Source: 2-12-FULL-60-25 sp003576745 (GTDB lineage: Bacteria > Patescibacteriota > Patescibacteriia > 2-12-FULL-60-25). Taken from it: a DNA stretch of 64,000 nt. The translations under genes and the position numbers were made by a program. The stretch covers positions 1 through 64,000 of the forward strand of contig SZOQ01000005.1 of NCBI GenBank assembly GCA_030272835.1. Direction: 5' to 3'. The notes under the pieces are model-generated. The model was not told the origin of the DNA. It made no database searches and saw only the letters and a list, made by a program, of their open reading frames with translations. Below are positions 18,619 to 27,661 of this stretch, piece after piece. Positions within the stretch are counted from its first letter, which is position 1, and every line of letters starts with the position of its first letter.

Positions 18619-19305
18619 CTATGAACCACCGGTCCAGCTGACAGGAGGTTTCGGCGGCTGTATATATACGTCATAAAAAGCTTTTGCGCTTGAGGCGAGA
18701 TCGCGTATCCAAAAATACCGGCTGCGGATATAGGTTTGTCGATCTGCGACAAATCCGATCGCGTCGACACCGAGCTCATTGCAAAGGAACAGCGCGCGTC
18801 CGAGATGAAAGCGCTGGGTCACGACAATGGCGTCCGAAACGCCATAGACTTCGATTGCGCGTTTGCACGACTCATAGGTGCGGTATCCGTGTCCGTCGGT
18901 TAAAATCTTTTGTTCCGGAACACCGGCGCGCATGGCGGTTTCCTTCATGGAGCTGATTTCGTCTATATGGAATGCGCCGTCATCCCCTGTCATGAGAAGC
19001 TCTTCCACGAGCCCGGCATTGTATAAATCCACGCCGGAAAGAATGCGATCTCGAAGGGCGTCCGAGGGCGTTCCATCACGAAGCACGGATGCTCCCAGGA
19101 TAATGGCCGTCCGATGCGGCTGGACGTCAACCAAGCGATCGCGCATGTTCGGCATGTAGAGGATTTGAACGATGAGGATAGAAAAAATCACGGCGTTCAG
19201 CACAAGAAAAAACGGAATCCCCAGGACATTTCCAAGCACGGCCAGGGCTTTTCGAGGCGAATGTCCCTGCCCTTCAGGACTGGGCGTGAATGCGTCACCG
19301 TTCAT
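18619..19305 (-). CDS. SanA/YdcF-like DUF218 membrane-anchored protein
   Basis: A 228-residue protein with one N-terminal membrane helix (about 24-48) and a DUF218 domain. AIILGASVLRDGTPSDALRDRI, LLMTGDD, YRTYESCKRA and AIVVTQRFHLGRALFLC follow the SanA pattern. SanA-type proteins affect envelope barrier function, but their biochemical role is not settled. The start overlaps the rmuC stop by ATGA, so the two are translationally coupled. Confidence 0.82.
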   Translation of the reverse strand: MNGDAFTPSPEGQGHSPRKALAVLGNVLGIPFFLVLNAVIFSILIVQILYMPNMRDRLVDVQPHRTAIILGASVLRDGTPSDALRDRILSGVDLYNAGLVEELLMTGDDGAFHIDEISSMKETAMRAGVPEQKILTDGHGYRTYESCKRAIEVYGVSDAIVVTQRFHLGRALFLCNELGVDAIGFVADRQTYIRSRYFWIRDLASSAKAFYDVYIQPPKPPVSWTGGS

Positions 19306-20360
19306 GCGTCAGGCTCCCCTGCTTCCGCCGGTTTCTCGATGAGGAGCGTTTCAATGGTATTGGATTCTCCGGTGATGCGCAAAACATCCTTATCGATTTT
19401 TCCGAACTCTTTCGATGCCAGATTATACTGATTGACCGTTGTCGTGAGATTTTTTCCAAGGCTCTTCAAATACGCATCATAAGCTCCGAGATGCCTTCCA
19501 AGGTCCGTGACGCGTTTTCGTATCTCCTGTGCCTGTTCTTCGATTTTTAAAGCGCGCAGACCCTGCAGGACGGTCTGCAGATAGGCAAGGAATGATGTCG
19601 GGGAAACGATAATGACGTGGTACTTTGCCGCCGCCCTCTGCAAAATGCTTTCGGTTTCATCCTGCACGGCCCCGATTTTATTTATCAGCAAATCGTAGTA
19701 AATTGCTTCATGAGGAATGAACATGAACGCGAAATCCATAGTCCCCTCGTTCGGACGGATATATTTTGCCGTTTCCTGTACGCGGAGCTTTAAATCATTG
19801 ACGAATTGTTTTTCTAACCGATCGCGTTCTGTAGGATTCTGTTCCTCCACAAGCCTGTTGTAGTTTTCCAGACTGAATTTTGAATCGATGGGCACGATTT
19901 TGTCCTTCACGAAAACGGCCGCATCCACGATTTCGCCGTCTGTAAATCCGTATTGCATTTGATATCCATCCGGCGGCAGAATATTTTTTAGAAGCGTTTC
20001 AAGGTAATATTCGCCGAGAATTCCGCGTTGTTTTGGATTTTTGAGCATGTCCTGGAGATTCTTTAATTGGGACGTAACGTCCAGCACCTGCCTCGATGTT
20101 TCTTCCATTCTCGTGAGTTTCTCCGTAACGTCGCGAACAATTCCGGTCGTCGCATGAAAATGCTGTTGTACCGCCGTTTGCGTATGTCCCATGCGTTCAT
20201 CAAGGGATTTCGAGAGCTGGTTGATTTCGTTTTGTAAAACAAGCATCGCCTGCGCATCGGGTTTCTCCTCCCGTTGCCGAAAGAATGTTTGAAGACGGAA
20301 TCCGAACCAGAGAACGGCGGCAAGGAGAACAAGAAGGAGGATCAACAAGAGGTAATCCAT
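19302..20360 (-). CDS. rmuC: RmuC-family protein
   Basis: The ATG at 20360 begins directly at a membrane helix (MDYLLLILLLVLLAAVLWFG); upstream there is only a TTG. A long coiled coil covers about 40-110. The RmuC core then shows GEYYLETLLKNILPPDGYQM, VPIDSKFSLENYNRL and FMFIPHEAIYYDLL. RmuC proteins carry a nuclease-like fold and limit DNA rearrangement at inverted repeats. That role is of interest in a genome rich in inverted repeats, but any link is speculation. Confidence 0.9.
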   Translation of the reverse strand: MDYLLLILLLVLLAAVLWFGFRLQTFFRQREEKPDAQAMLVLQNEINQLSKSLDERMGHTQTAVQQHFHATTGIVRDVTEKLTRMEETSRQVLDVTSQLKNLQDMLKNPKQRGILGEYYLETLLKNILPPDGYQMQYGFTDGEIVDAAVFVKDKIVPIDSKFSLENYNRLVEEQNPTERDRLEKQFVNDLKLRVQETAKYIRPNEGTMDFAFMFIPHEAIYYDLLINKIGAVQDETESILQRAAAKYHVIIVSPTSFLAYLQTVLQGLRALKIEEQAQEIRKRVTDLGRHLGAYDAYLKSLGKNLTTTVNQYNLASKEFGKIDKDVLRITGESNTIETLLIEKPAEAGEPDA

Positions 20361-20533
20361 AGGGAGGTTAGAACCGAGAGTGCCACGGAGGACGATGAAG
20401 TTCAAGGACGAAGAAAATAGCTATCGGACCTCATGAATTTTTCCCTGTTGATAAACCCCTCTTCACAACGAGGAACCACATTGTTATCTTCCTGCCAGCT
20501 TAAAAAAATTTGTCTTTCCTTTGTTTTGAACGT

Positions 20534-20806
20534 ATGGCGCGACTCAATCCCGAGACGCCTCCCGTGGAGGAGGAATGGGACCCCCAGGGGCTGAATAGCC
20601 TCAATAAGGAAGAACTTGAATCTTTCAGCAGGGACGAAGAAGAAGAAATGAAAGCTGGCCAAGCCGCAATTGCGGATGCGTTGCCAGAAGCTGATCCTTC
20701 AGACGATCTCGACCGCGACGGTCTTGAAGAGCTGGAGGAAATGGAGCATGCGCTTCTTGCAGAAGAGCCGGAACTAGATTTTGCCATGATCGGAGAAGAA
20801 GAATAA
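20534..20806 (+). CDS. Small highly acidic protein, unknown
   Basis: A 90-residue protein from the ATG at 20534, dominated by Glu and Asp (FSRDEEEEMKAGQ, DDLDRDGLEELEEMEHALL). It probably forms one or two helices. It lies 17 bases before the DoxX-like gene. No family is recognised; composition alone suggests a small soluble or disordered protein. Confidence 0.5.
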   Translation: MARLNPETPPVEEEWDPQGLNSLNKEELESFSRDEEEEMKAGQAAIADALPEADPSDDLDRDGLEELEEMEHALLAEEPELDFAMIGEEE

Positions 20807-20823
20807 TAATCCCCCACCTTCCC

Positions 20824-21249
20824 ATGAATGTATCTCAAGCCAAGAACATCGAATGGGTTTTGCGTATCGCCGTTGCCGGCGAGTTTTTGGGCCACGGCGT
20901 TTTTGCCGTTCAGGGAAAGCCGGCTTGGATACAATGGTTCCAGGTATTCGGCATTTCCGACCCCTCGCTGGCGGCGCAGATTCTTTTTGCCGTTGGGTTT
21001 CTTGATATCGTGATTGCCGTACTGGTGTTGTTTTATCCCGTGAGAATTGCTGTGTTGTGGATGGCGATTTGGGGATTTTGGACGGCCCTACTTCGTCCAA
21101 TTGTCGGTGAGCCTATTTGGGATTTTATCGAACGGTGGGCCAACTGGGGGGCGCCGCTCGCCTTGCTTCTTCTTCTCGGATGGCCGAAGACATTGAAAGA
21201 GTGGTTTTCAGACCGGGGAAATTCGTTTTTCGTCAGAACCAAGGGCTAA
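20824..21249 (+). CDS. DoxX-like membrane protein
   Basis: A 141-residue protein with four hydrophobic helices. The start IEWVLRIAVAGEFLGHGVFA and the later WGFWTALLRPIVGE are reminiscent of DoxX-like proteins. Members are linked to quinone or redox-related membrane processes, but the substrate here is unknown. A mosaic repeat begins at the stop. Confidence 0.6.
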   Translation: MNVSQAKNIEWVLRIAVAGEFLGHGVFAVQGKPAWIQWFQVFGISDPSLAAQILFAVGFLDIVIAVLVLFYPVRIAVLWMAIWGFWTALLRPIVGEPIWDFIERWANWGAPLALLLLLGWPKTLKEWFSDRGNSFFVRTKG

Positions 21250-21495
21250 GGGAAACAGGTTATGGGTTATGGGAAAAATTGTAAGTGGGAGCAGTTAGCT
21301 ATTAGCAATGGGGCCGTTAAAGAGTTCCAGAGTTTTAGAGTTCTTGGATTGGATTGGGAAAGAGAAACTCTGATTGGGAAAGAGAAACTCTAGAACCCTG
21401 GAACCCTAGACTGATGAGTAAAGAAAAAGGGCGCACGGCCCCCATAACCCATAACGGCCAACGACTCATAACTCAGGGCTACGCAACTTCCCGCA
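21250..21495. repeat. Intergenic mosaic repeat, copy 6, with GTTCCAGAG module
   Basis: Contains GGTTATGGGTTATGGG, then a second kind of module: TTCCAGAGTTTTAGAGTTCT, two tandem GATTGGGAAAGAGAAACTCT units, CTAGAACCCTGGAACCCTAG and TGATGAGTAAAGAAAAAGGG. The same module occurs at 34086, and partly at 43160 and 55232. Confidence 0.87.
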
Positions 21496-21513
21496 CATCC
21501 ATCACGGTTCGTG

Positions 21514-22110
21514 TCAGACATACCGTACAAACGACCACAGTACACCAGAGAGCAGGGTGAACCAGCCGAGGCCCAGCAGAGCCCATCCCCTTCTCCATTT
21601 ATAGCAATACGCCATGGCAGCGCCGAATCCCACAAACGGAAGCGCGAAAGAAATCGCCTGATCGTTTCTGTCCGAAGCTGTGAGCTGATCATTCCCTCCG
21701 AGATGCGCGAGCGCGGCCAAGCGCTGAAGAAAGGGAAACACGGCGAGCGGAACCAGAATGGGAAGCGGTATAAGAAATAAAATACGATCCAGAAAAATCG
21801 TTCCGAGATCAACGAATCGATTGGCGAGATCGCGCGCGACGAACGCCTGAATAAGACTCTCAAGCGTCGGGCGGATGAATGTCATAAAGGCGAGCGCTGG
21901 ACCGAAGAGCGCCCAGAAAGCCCAACGCCGCCAGATATACCAGTACCACATTGTTGCGGCCGGATTGATGAGCAGGGACAGGGTCCAGAGCCCTCGCCGC
22001 GAAAAAGCCTCTTTTGGGGTCGTGTAGGCATGGAGAATGCTCCATCCCCACAAAAACGCGAGGAGGACACCGTAGAGGACGACCGTGACAAATAACAGGG
22101 TCTGCAGCAT
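21514..22110 (-). CDS. Multi-helix membrane protein, unknown
   Basis: A 198-residue protein with about five membrane segments (near 3-25, 40-58, 66-84, 108-130 and 150-190) and many tryptophans (MWYWYIWRRWAFWALFG). No transporter or enzyme motif is recognised. It is 30 bases downstream of the deoxyribosyltransferase-like gene on the same strand. Confidence 0.65.
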   Translation of the reverse strand: MLQTLLFVTVVLYGVLLAFLWGWSILHAYTTPKEAFSRRGLWTLSLLINPAATMWYWYIWRRWAFWALFGPALAFMTFIRPTLESLIQAFVARDLANRFVDLGTIFLDRILFLIPLPILVPLAVFPFLQRLAALAHLGGNDQLTASDRNDQAISFALPFVGFGAAMAYCYKWRRGWALLGLGWFTLLSGVLWSFVRYV

Positions 22111-22140
22111 GTAGATAGGCGGTGCGAAAACGTGCGGGAG

Positions 22141-22530
22141 CTAATGCGGCAATTTTATGTCCAATTGTCGGATATTCATCGCTTCAAGCTCCTCGTTGTA
22201 TGGGAGCCTCTTATCCCAGTTTTCCAGGCAGTACAGGGTTTTTCCGAGCGAAAAACCGAGACCGAGCTGTAAAAACGTATTCGGTCCAATATATCCCGAA
22301 TAGCCTCCCCTGTCGATATCATTGACCACCAAAATGGAATCACAACTTCGTATGCTCTCAAACATGTTTTTCATGAATTCCGCTTTCATTTTCGTGCGGT
22401 CGCTATAGCCTCTTTCAGAGAGGTCGACCGGTACGGAAACACGGTGACCGGCATCCTGAAGGTCTTTGGCAAGATTCAGGATATGGTCATAATTCCGCAT
22501 GGAGCCGATGAGGCAAACATTTAATGGCAT
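22141..22530 (-). CDS. Nucleoside 2-deoxyribosyltransferase-like protein
   Basis: A 129-residue Rossmann-like protein. Opening LNVCLIGSMRNYDHI, middle SCDSILVVNDIDRGGYSGYI and end LQLGLGFSLGKTLYCLEN follow the pattern of the nucleoside deoxyribosyltransferase/TIR-like superfamily, where an N-terminal G-S and a glycine-rich segment shape the nucleotide pocket. It lies just downstream of nrdJ, separated by a terminator. A role in nucleotide metabolism is plausible but unproven. Confidence 0.6.
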   Translation of the reverse strand: MPLNVCLIGSMRNYDHILNLAKDLQDAGHRVSVPVDLSERGYSDRTKMKAEFMKNMFESIRSCDSILVVNDIDRGGYSGYIGPNTFLQLGLGFSLGKTLYCLENWDKRLPYNEELEAMNIRQLDIKLPH

Positions 22531-22611
22531 ATTTTCGCTTTATTCAGGCGTATTTTTATAAAAGCATAGCCTAATCGCCATTATTTGTCGATGACTGGTA
22601 CAATGGGAGAG

Positions 22612-22650
22612 AATTCGAAAACCCGCCATTGACATGGCGGGTTTTTTTTC
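22612..22650 (-). terminator. Terminator downstream of nrdJ
   Basis: A 9-bp stem ACCCGCCAT/ATGGCGGGT with a 4-base loop, 10 bases after the nrdJ stop. T runs lie on both sides, so it may work in both directions. Confidence 0.75.
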
Positions 22651-22659
22651 TATTTCCCG

Positions 22660-25600
22660 TTAGGAGCACCCACTTGTAGAGCCGCAGTTCAGGCACTTAT
22701 AGCAGGCAGCGTTTCGGATCATGATAGATCCACAGGTATCGCAGGCCGGGGCATCAGCCTGATTATCGATGGTGGCCGTGAGGCTTTGTACGCCTGACAC
22801 AGAATCTTTCATGACGTTTTGCGAAAGGAGATTGCCCTGGCGATCGTCTTCCTTTACGAATTCTTTAACAATATCCGCTTCCGCATCGCCTTCCGCGAGA
22901 ATTGGGCTTGCCGATTCTACTTTGAGGCCGAGCGCCTGGCGTTCTTCCGAAGACAAGAATTTGAGAGCAAGCCAGCGGAAAATGTAGTCGACAATGGATT
23001 TCGCCATGCGAATATGCGGATTCGGGGTAAATCCGGATGGTTCGAAGCGCATGTGGGCGAATTTGTTTACGAGGGTCTTTAAGGGGACGCCGTATTGGAG
23101 GCCCACGGACACGGCCGTGGCGAAGGAGTCGAGCAGGCCGGAAAGCGTGCTCCCCTCTTTATTCATGGTAATGAACACTTCGCCCGGCGTTCCGTCCTCA
23201 TACAGGCCCACGGTAATATAGCCTTCATGCGGGCCGATTTGGAATTTGTGCGTTATGGCCCGACGCTCATCCGGAAGCCTTCGACGCCGAGGGGTGAAGG
23301 TTTCTCCGACGCTTGAGGGTCCAATTGTCGCGTTCGCGTTCGCGGTGATTGATGTTTCGGATTTCGTTTCATGTTTCGAGGTTTCTTTCGATGTGGTAAG
23401 CGGTTGTGCGCGCTTGCAGCCGTCGCGGTAAATAGCGATCGCTTTGAGGCCAAGCTTCCATCCCTCGATGTAGGTATTCATGACGTCCTCCACGGTCGAT
23501 TCGGCCGGCAGGTTGACGGTTTTGGAAATGGCCCCTGAAATAAAGGGCTGAACAGCGGCCATCATGTGAACATGCCCCATGGGCGAAATGGATCGCTTGC
23601 CGCGTGCAGCTTTGAACGCGCAGTCGAACACGGGAAGATGCTCCTCCTTAACGTGAGGAGCGCCCTCGATGGTGTCATTGGTGTCGATATAGTTCAGAAT
23701 GTCCCGGATTTCCGCCTCCGTGTATCGAAGCGCGTGCAGGGCTTCCGGGACGGTTTCATTGACCAGTTTCAGCATGCCGCCGCCGACAAGCCACTTATAT
23801 GACACGAGAGCGATCGGCGGCTCAATGCCCGTGGTCTGGCAGTCCATGAGGAAACCGATGGTTCCTGTGGGGGCGAGAACGGAGATTTGCGAATTCCGAT
23901 AACCGTATGTTTCCCCGGCAGCGAGTGCGCGGTCCCAGCTGGCGCGCGCTTCCGAAAGGATATTCGTCGGCACGCCTTCTTCGTCAATACGGTAGGCGGC
24001 ATCGCGGTGCTTGCGCATAACGCGGAGCATGGAGGATTCGTTTTTTGCATACCCGCGAAAAGGACCGAGTTTTTCGGCGATTGCCGCAGATTGCTCGTAT
24101 GCGGAACCTGACAAAATGGACGTGAGCGCCGACGCCAGATTCCTGCCTTTTTCGCTGTCGTATGGGATGCCCATGCTCATAAGAAGCGCGCCCAAATTCG
24201 CATAGCCGAGGCCTAGCGGCCGATAATCCCAAGAGTTCTGCTCGATGGCCGGCGTCGGATAACTGGAATAGTCCACGACGATTTCCTGCGCTGTAATCAT
24301 GATGCGGCACGCGTGCGTATAGGCTTCTACGTCAAAGCCGCCGTTTTCCGTGCGGAATTTCATCAGGTTCACGGAAGCGAGATTGCAGGCCGTATCATTG
24401 AGGAACATATATTCCGAGCAGGGATTTGAAGCGTAAATCCTGTCGGTATTGGCACAGGTGTGCCAGTCATTAATGGTCGTATCGTATTGCATGCCCGGAT
24501 CGCCGCATTCCCAGGCGGCTTCCGCAATCTGATGCATGAGTTCGCGCGCTTTAAAGCGCTCGCAGGGATCCTTGCCGAGAACGTATTTGGTATAGAATTC
24601 CCCGTCGTTCACCACCGCCTGCATGAATTCGTCTGTGGCGCGGACGGAATTGTTTGCGTTCTGGAAAAAGATGGAAGCATAGGCATCCCCGTCGATGGAG
24701 CCGTCATATCCCGCATCAATGAGCGCATGGGCCTTTTTTTCTTCTTTGGCCTTGCACCAGGTGAATTCCACGATGTCCGGATGATCCGCGTCGAGAATGA
24801 CCATTTTTGCCGCCCGTCGCGTTTTTCCTCCGCTCTTGATAACGCCGGCAAAAGCATCGAGGCCTTTCATAAAGGATACCGGGCCGGAGGATTTGCCGGA
24901 AGAATTGTTCAGCCGTTCCTTGGAGCTTCGGAGATTCGACAGGTTGGATCCTGACCCCGAACCGTATTTGAACAGCATGCCTTCGGTAACGGCAAGGTTC
25001 AGAATGGACCGCATGTCATCCTGCACGGAATTAATAAAGCATGCCGAACATTGCGGCTTTGGATTTACGCCCACATTGAACCATACCGGGGAGTTGAAGG
25101 CCGCGCGCTGGTTTACCAAGATGCTGGTGAGTTCGGCTTCAAATACATTCGCGTCCTCCTCGGTAAGAAAATACCCGCCAGATCTGCCGAAATCCGAGAT
25201 GGTTTTGGCCACCCGTCTGACCATTTGCCGTACGCTCGTTTCCCGTTCGGGGGTTCCCAGTCTTCCGCGGAAATATTTTGAAACAAGGATATTCGTCGCT
25301 GTTTGGCTGTAATGCTTCGGGACCTCTACGTTTTTTTGTTCGAAAACAATATCTCCTTTCGCGTTTTGGATAACGGCATCGCGCGTTTCCCACTCGATTT
25401 CATCATAAGGATGCACGCCGGGCTTGGTGTAAAAACGGCGGACGCGAACACCTTTTCCGTATGCGGGCTCCGTCGACATCTGGCGCGCATCTACGCGTGC
25501 TGCCATATACCGTTTTGCGATATGGCTTAAATTCGTATCGATGAGCGTCATGATGACTGCTTCACGGATATCATCGGTAGAAGGAACATGGATGCCGTCG

Positions 25601-25854
25601 AATTTTTTCACGAGCCGCGCAATGCCGTTTGCCGTTACGCGGCGAAGCATGAATACGTTCTCCATGCCGCCGGCTTCGAAGGCGGCATGGATAGAGCGCT
25701 CGAGCTTTTCAGCATGAAAATCCTCTGTGCGTCCGTCCCGTTTTTTTACGCTGCGGACGGATGTGACATATTCCCAAATTTTCGATGCCTGGTCTTTGGC
25801 ATCTTGAGCGAGTTGCGTCTTGTTTTCGACGCCGGAAAAGGCATTGCTGCTCAT
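22660..25854 (-). CDS. nrdJ: Adenosylcobalamin-dependent (class II) ribonucleoside-diphosphate reductase
   Basis: A 1064-residue reductase that converts ribonucleotides to deoxyribonucleotides using B12. An ATP-cone opens the protein (VKKRDGRTEDFHAEKLERSI, residues about 36-125). The core contains FNSPVWFNVG, GSGSGSNLSNLRSS, NPCSEYMFLNDTACNLASVN near 477 and AVQPFISGAISKTVNLP. The C-terminus has a zinc-ribbon-like set, CDTCGSIMIRNAACYKCLNC, where the redox-active tail is expected. No intein or gap is apparent. Two NrdR boxes lie upstream. A B12 requirement implies uptake or a partner organism, because no cobalamin genes are in this window. Confidence 0.95.
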   Translation of the reverse strand: MSSNAFSGVENKTQLAQDAKDQASKIWEYVTSVRSVKKRDGRTEDFHAEKLERSIHAAFEAGGMENVFMLRRVTANGIARLVKKFDGIHVPSTDDIREAVIMTLIDTNLSHIAKRYMAARVDARQMSTEPAYGKGVRVRRFYTKPGVHPYDEIEWETRDAVIQNAKGDIVFEQKNVEVPKHYSQTATNILVSKYFRGRLGTPERETSVRQMVRRVAKTISDFGRSGGYFLTEEDANVFEAELTSILVNQRAAFNSPVWFNVGVNPKPQCSACFINSVQDDMRSILNLAVTEGMLFKYGSGSGSNLSNLRSSKERLNNSSGKSSGPVSFMKGLDAFAGVIKSGGKTRRAAKMVILDADHPDIVEFTWCKAKEEKKAHALIDAGYDGSIDGDAYASIFFQNANNSVRATDEFMQAVVNDGEFYTKYVLGKDPCERFKARELMHQIAEAAWECGDPGMQYDTTINDWHTCANTDRIYASNPCSEYMFLNDTACNLASVNLMKFRTENGGFDVEAYTHACRIMITAQEIVVDYSSYPTPAIEQNSWDYRPLGLGYANLGALLMSMGIPYDSEKGRNLASALTSILSGSAYEQSAAIAEKLGPFRGYAKNESSMLRVMRKHRDAAYRIDEEGVPTNILSEARASWDRALAAGETYGYRNSQISVLAPTGTIGFLMDCQTTGIEPPIALVSYKWLVGGGMLKLVNETVPEALHALRYTEAEIRDILNYIDTNDTIEGAPHVKEEHLPVFDCAFKAARGKRSISPMGHVHMMAAVQPFISGAISKTVNLPAESTVEDVMNTYIEGWKLGLKAIAIYRDGCKRAQPLTTSKETSKHETKSETSITANANATIGPSSVGETFTPRRRRLPDERRAITHKFQIGPHEGYITVGLYEDGTPGEVFITMNKEGSTLSGLLDSFATAVSVGLQYGVPLKTLVNKFAHMRFEPSGFTPNPHIRMAKSIVDYIFRWLALKFLSSEERQALGLKVESASPILAEGDAEADIVKEFVKEDDRQGNLLSQNVMKDSVSGVQSLTATIDNQADAPACDTCGSIMIRNAACYKCLNCGSTSGCS

Positions 25855-26015
25855 ATGTATAGAGGCGTAAAGAATTTGTTTTTGAGCGGAGATAAACGAG
25901 CGTGAATAATAATCGGTACGCAGTATTGCTTAACTGCGAACCGTTGCTTGAGATCAAAACTCCACAACAGGGTATTTGATACCCGTTTGTGCTGTTTCTT
26001 TCCCTGACCCAGCTT

Positions 26016-26063
26016 CCACAATATATTGTGGTTGCAAACGAATTGTACCACAAGATATTGTGT
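26016..26063 (-). promoter_or_regulatory. Two NrdR boxes upstream of nrdJ
   Basis: CCACAATATATTGTGG (26016-26031) is a perfect 16-bp palindrome, and CCACAAGATATTGTGT (26048-26063) is a close second copy. Their centres are 32 bp apart, about three helical turns. This matches the known architecture of NrdR repressor sites at ribonucleotide reductase promoters. Confidence 0.88.
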
Positions 26064-26136
26064 TCTTGGATGATGCAAGTTGGAAATCTGTGGATAAATC
26101 CTCTCTTCCCTCCCCTCTTTACCTGCTCTCGTGGCT

Positions 26137-26718
26137 TCAGAGCCCGAGACTTAGATTAATTCCGGGGTTCTGCGCATGCAAAACAGGTTCAATCGGGAGG
26201 GAAATGGTCTGGACGATTCCGCTACGGTCCGCGAATTTTACCTCCTTGTGCTCGAGCGCATACTCGTATACGTCCCTCGTTACTTTTACATCCTGAAGGC
26301 AATACGATTTCAATTTGTCGATTTCGCCCTTTTTCCAGAATTCAACGGCCTGGAGCCCGTGTCCGCTCTTTCCGACGCCAAGCGTGGCATGCGCAACATC
26401 GTCCAGCTTAATGCGAAACCCCAGATGCTTCTGGATTTCCTCGAGAAGATCAAGGGATGGAATGCGGCGCAAATCGCCCGTGTAATACGTTTGCAAGCAT
26501 GGAATATCGAATCCGTTCGAGTTATAGCCGATAATGCGGTCGCATCGTTCGAGTCGCGGCCAGAGCGATGGGAGGCCCTCCTCCAAAAAAGCCTCGAACG
26601 TATCCGTTTCATAAAAATATACGCCGACCAGCGATACCTCTAAGAGAGACGGGTCATACGCGCCTACATCTTGGAAGGTATTCTTTGTTTCAATATCGAA
26701 AACAGCTTCTTTTCTCAT
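26137..26718 (-). CDS. DEDD-type 3'-5' exonuclease
   Basis: A 193-residue RNase H-like exonuclease. Acidic residues sit in FDIETKN near residue 8, IIGYNSNGFDIPCL near 65 and SYCLQDVKVTRDVY near 140, the ExoI/II/III pattern of DEDD nucleases (YprB-like). It likely trims DNA or RNA 3' ends. It lies upstream of nrdJ in the same direction, with the NrdR-box promoter region between them. Confidence 0.8.
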   Translation of the reverse strand: MRKEAVFDIETKNTFQDVGAYDPSLLEVSLVGVYFYETDTFEAFLEEGLPSLWPRLERCDRIIGYNSNGFDIPCLQTYYTGDLRRIPSLDLLEEIQKHLGFRIKLDDVAHATLGVGKSGHGLQAVEFWKKGEIDKLKSYCLQDVKVTRDVYEYALEHKEVKFADRSGIVQTISLPIEPVLHAQNPGINLSLGL

Positions 26719-26847
26719 AGAACGCGCAGGACTGTATCATATGCGCTCCCCGGCGCGAAGAGCTTCCGGGTATTGGCGGATGCCTTGCCAAGGATGCTAC
26801 GCTATGCTTGTGTTTGGGTCTCGTTCCTTTCAGACACCGAGTGAGGC

Positions 26848-27633
26848 ATGGAACAGGAATACATCCCCTTTTTCCCTCGCGGAAGACCGGAGAAGGCGTT
26901 CGATGAGTACCTTCAGGAGGTGCTCATCTATGCGCATATCGATATGAGTCGGGCCATCGAGCCAAGGCTTACCGTGGACGAAATGCGAGCGAATGCCCGC
27001 CCTTCCGACGAGGTGCTGTTCCAGCGATTCTCGGACAGGGTGCTGCGCTGGATCGGCGAGTTTGCGGGACGGACGCGTGTTGTCCTCGTCCTCCCTTGGC
27101 GCGTTCAGTCGGATCAGTTTCTGCGTTCGTACCTTTCCGAACTCGCTTACAAAGTTCCTAAAATTCCGGTCGGTATGGATTCCCGATCCGTCCTGCTTAT
27201 CGAAGGTCATGCCGCGGAACAGGATTTCCAGCGTTTTAGCGGCGTTTCCTTTACAGAAAGGATTTGGGGGACCTCATATGGCTCCTTTTTCCTTCTGCGA
27301 TGGCCGGCGTCCAGCTCTTCGAAGGTGCAGGCCCGGAATTTGCGCGCCTTTTTAGAGGCCCGTATCGCTACCGACAGCATTCTGCCGCCGGAGCCCGGTT
27401 CTTCCGCCCCGTTCATTCATACGTCGCCCACGTCTCCGCCGCCCCCTTTGGCCGGTACGTATCCCGAATATACCCAGGATTCGGAGAAGCCAAGGAGGAG
27501 CGAGCGCGTGCGTCTATCCCGCTCTACGAGCCGCTTTAAGGCGGTACAGGAGATTCTGGCCCCGTTTCAGGAGAGGGCGTCGTCGGATCACGATTCTGAC
27601 GATGAAAACCCAAAAAGCGATAAAAAAACATAG
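26848..27633 (+). CDS. Unrecognised 261-residue protein with disordered C-terminus
   Basis: The first 175 residues look globular (VLFQRFSDRVLRWIGEFAG, RTRVVLVLPWRVQ). The remainder is proline/serine-rich and then charged (SSDHDSDDENPKSDKKT), so probably disordered. No signal peptide or membrane helix is present and no family is recognised. It diverges from the exonuclease gene and ends inside a shared terminator. Confidence 0.6.
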   Translation: MEQEYIPFFPRGRPEKAFDEYLQEVLIYAHIDMSRAIEPRLTVDEMRANARPSDEVLFQRFSDRVLRWIGEFAGRTRVVLVLPWRVQSDQFLRSYLSELAYKVPKIPVGMDSRSVLLIEGHAAEQDFQRFSGVSFTERIWGTSYGSFFLLRWPASSSSKVQARNLRAFLEARIATDSILPPEPGSSAPFIHTSPTSPPPPLAGTYPEYTQDSEKPRRSERVRLSRSTSRFKAVQEILAPFQERASSDHDSDDENPKSDKKT

Positions 27634-27661
27634 CCGACCCGTAACAGGGTCGGCTCTTTTT
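27632..27661. terminator. Bidirectional terminator between convergent genes
   Basis: Stem AGCCGACCC/GGGTCGGCT with a 6-base loop. A CTTTTT tract lies on the plus side and a run of A on the other side, so it can serve both the gene ending at 27633 and the ROK gene ending at 27660. Confidence 0.8.
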
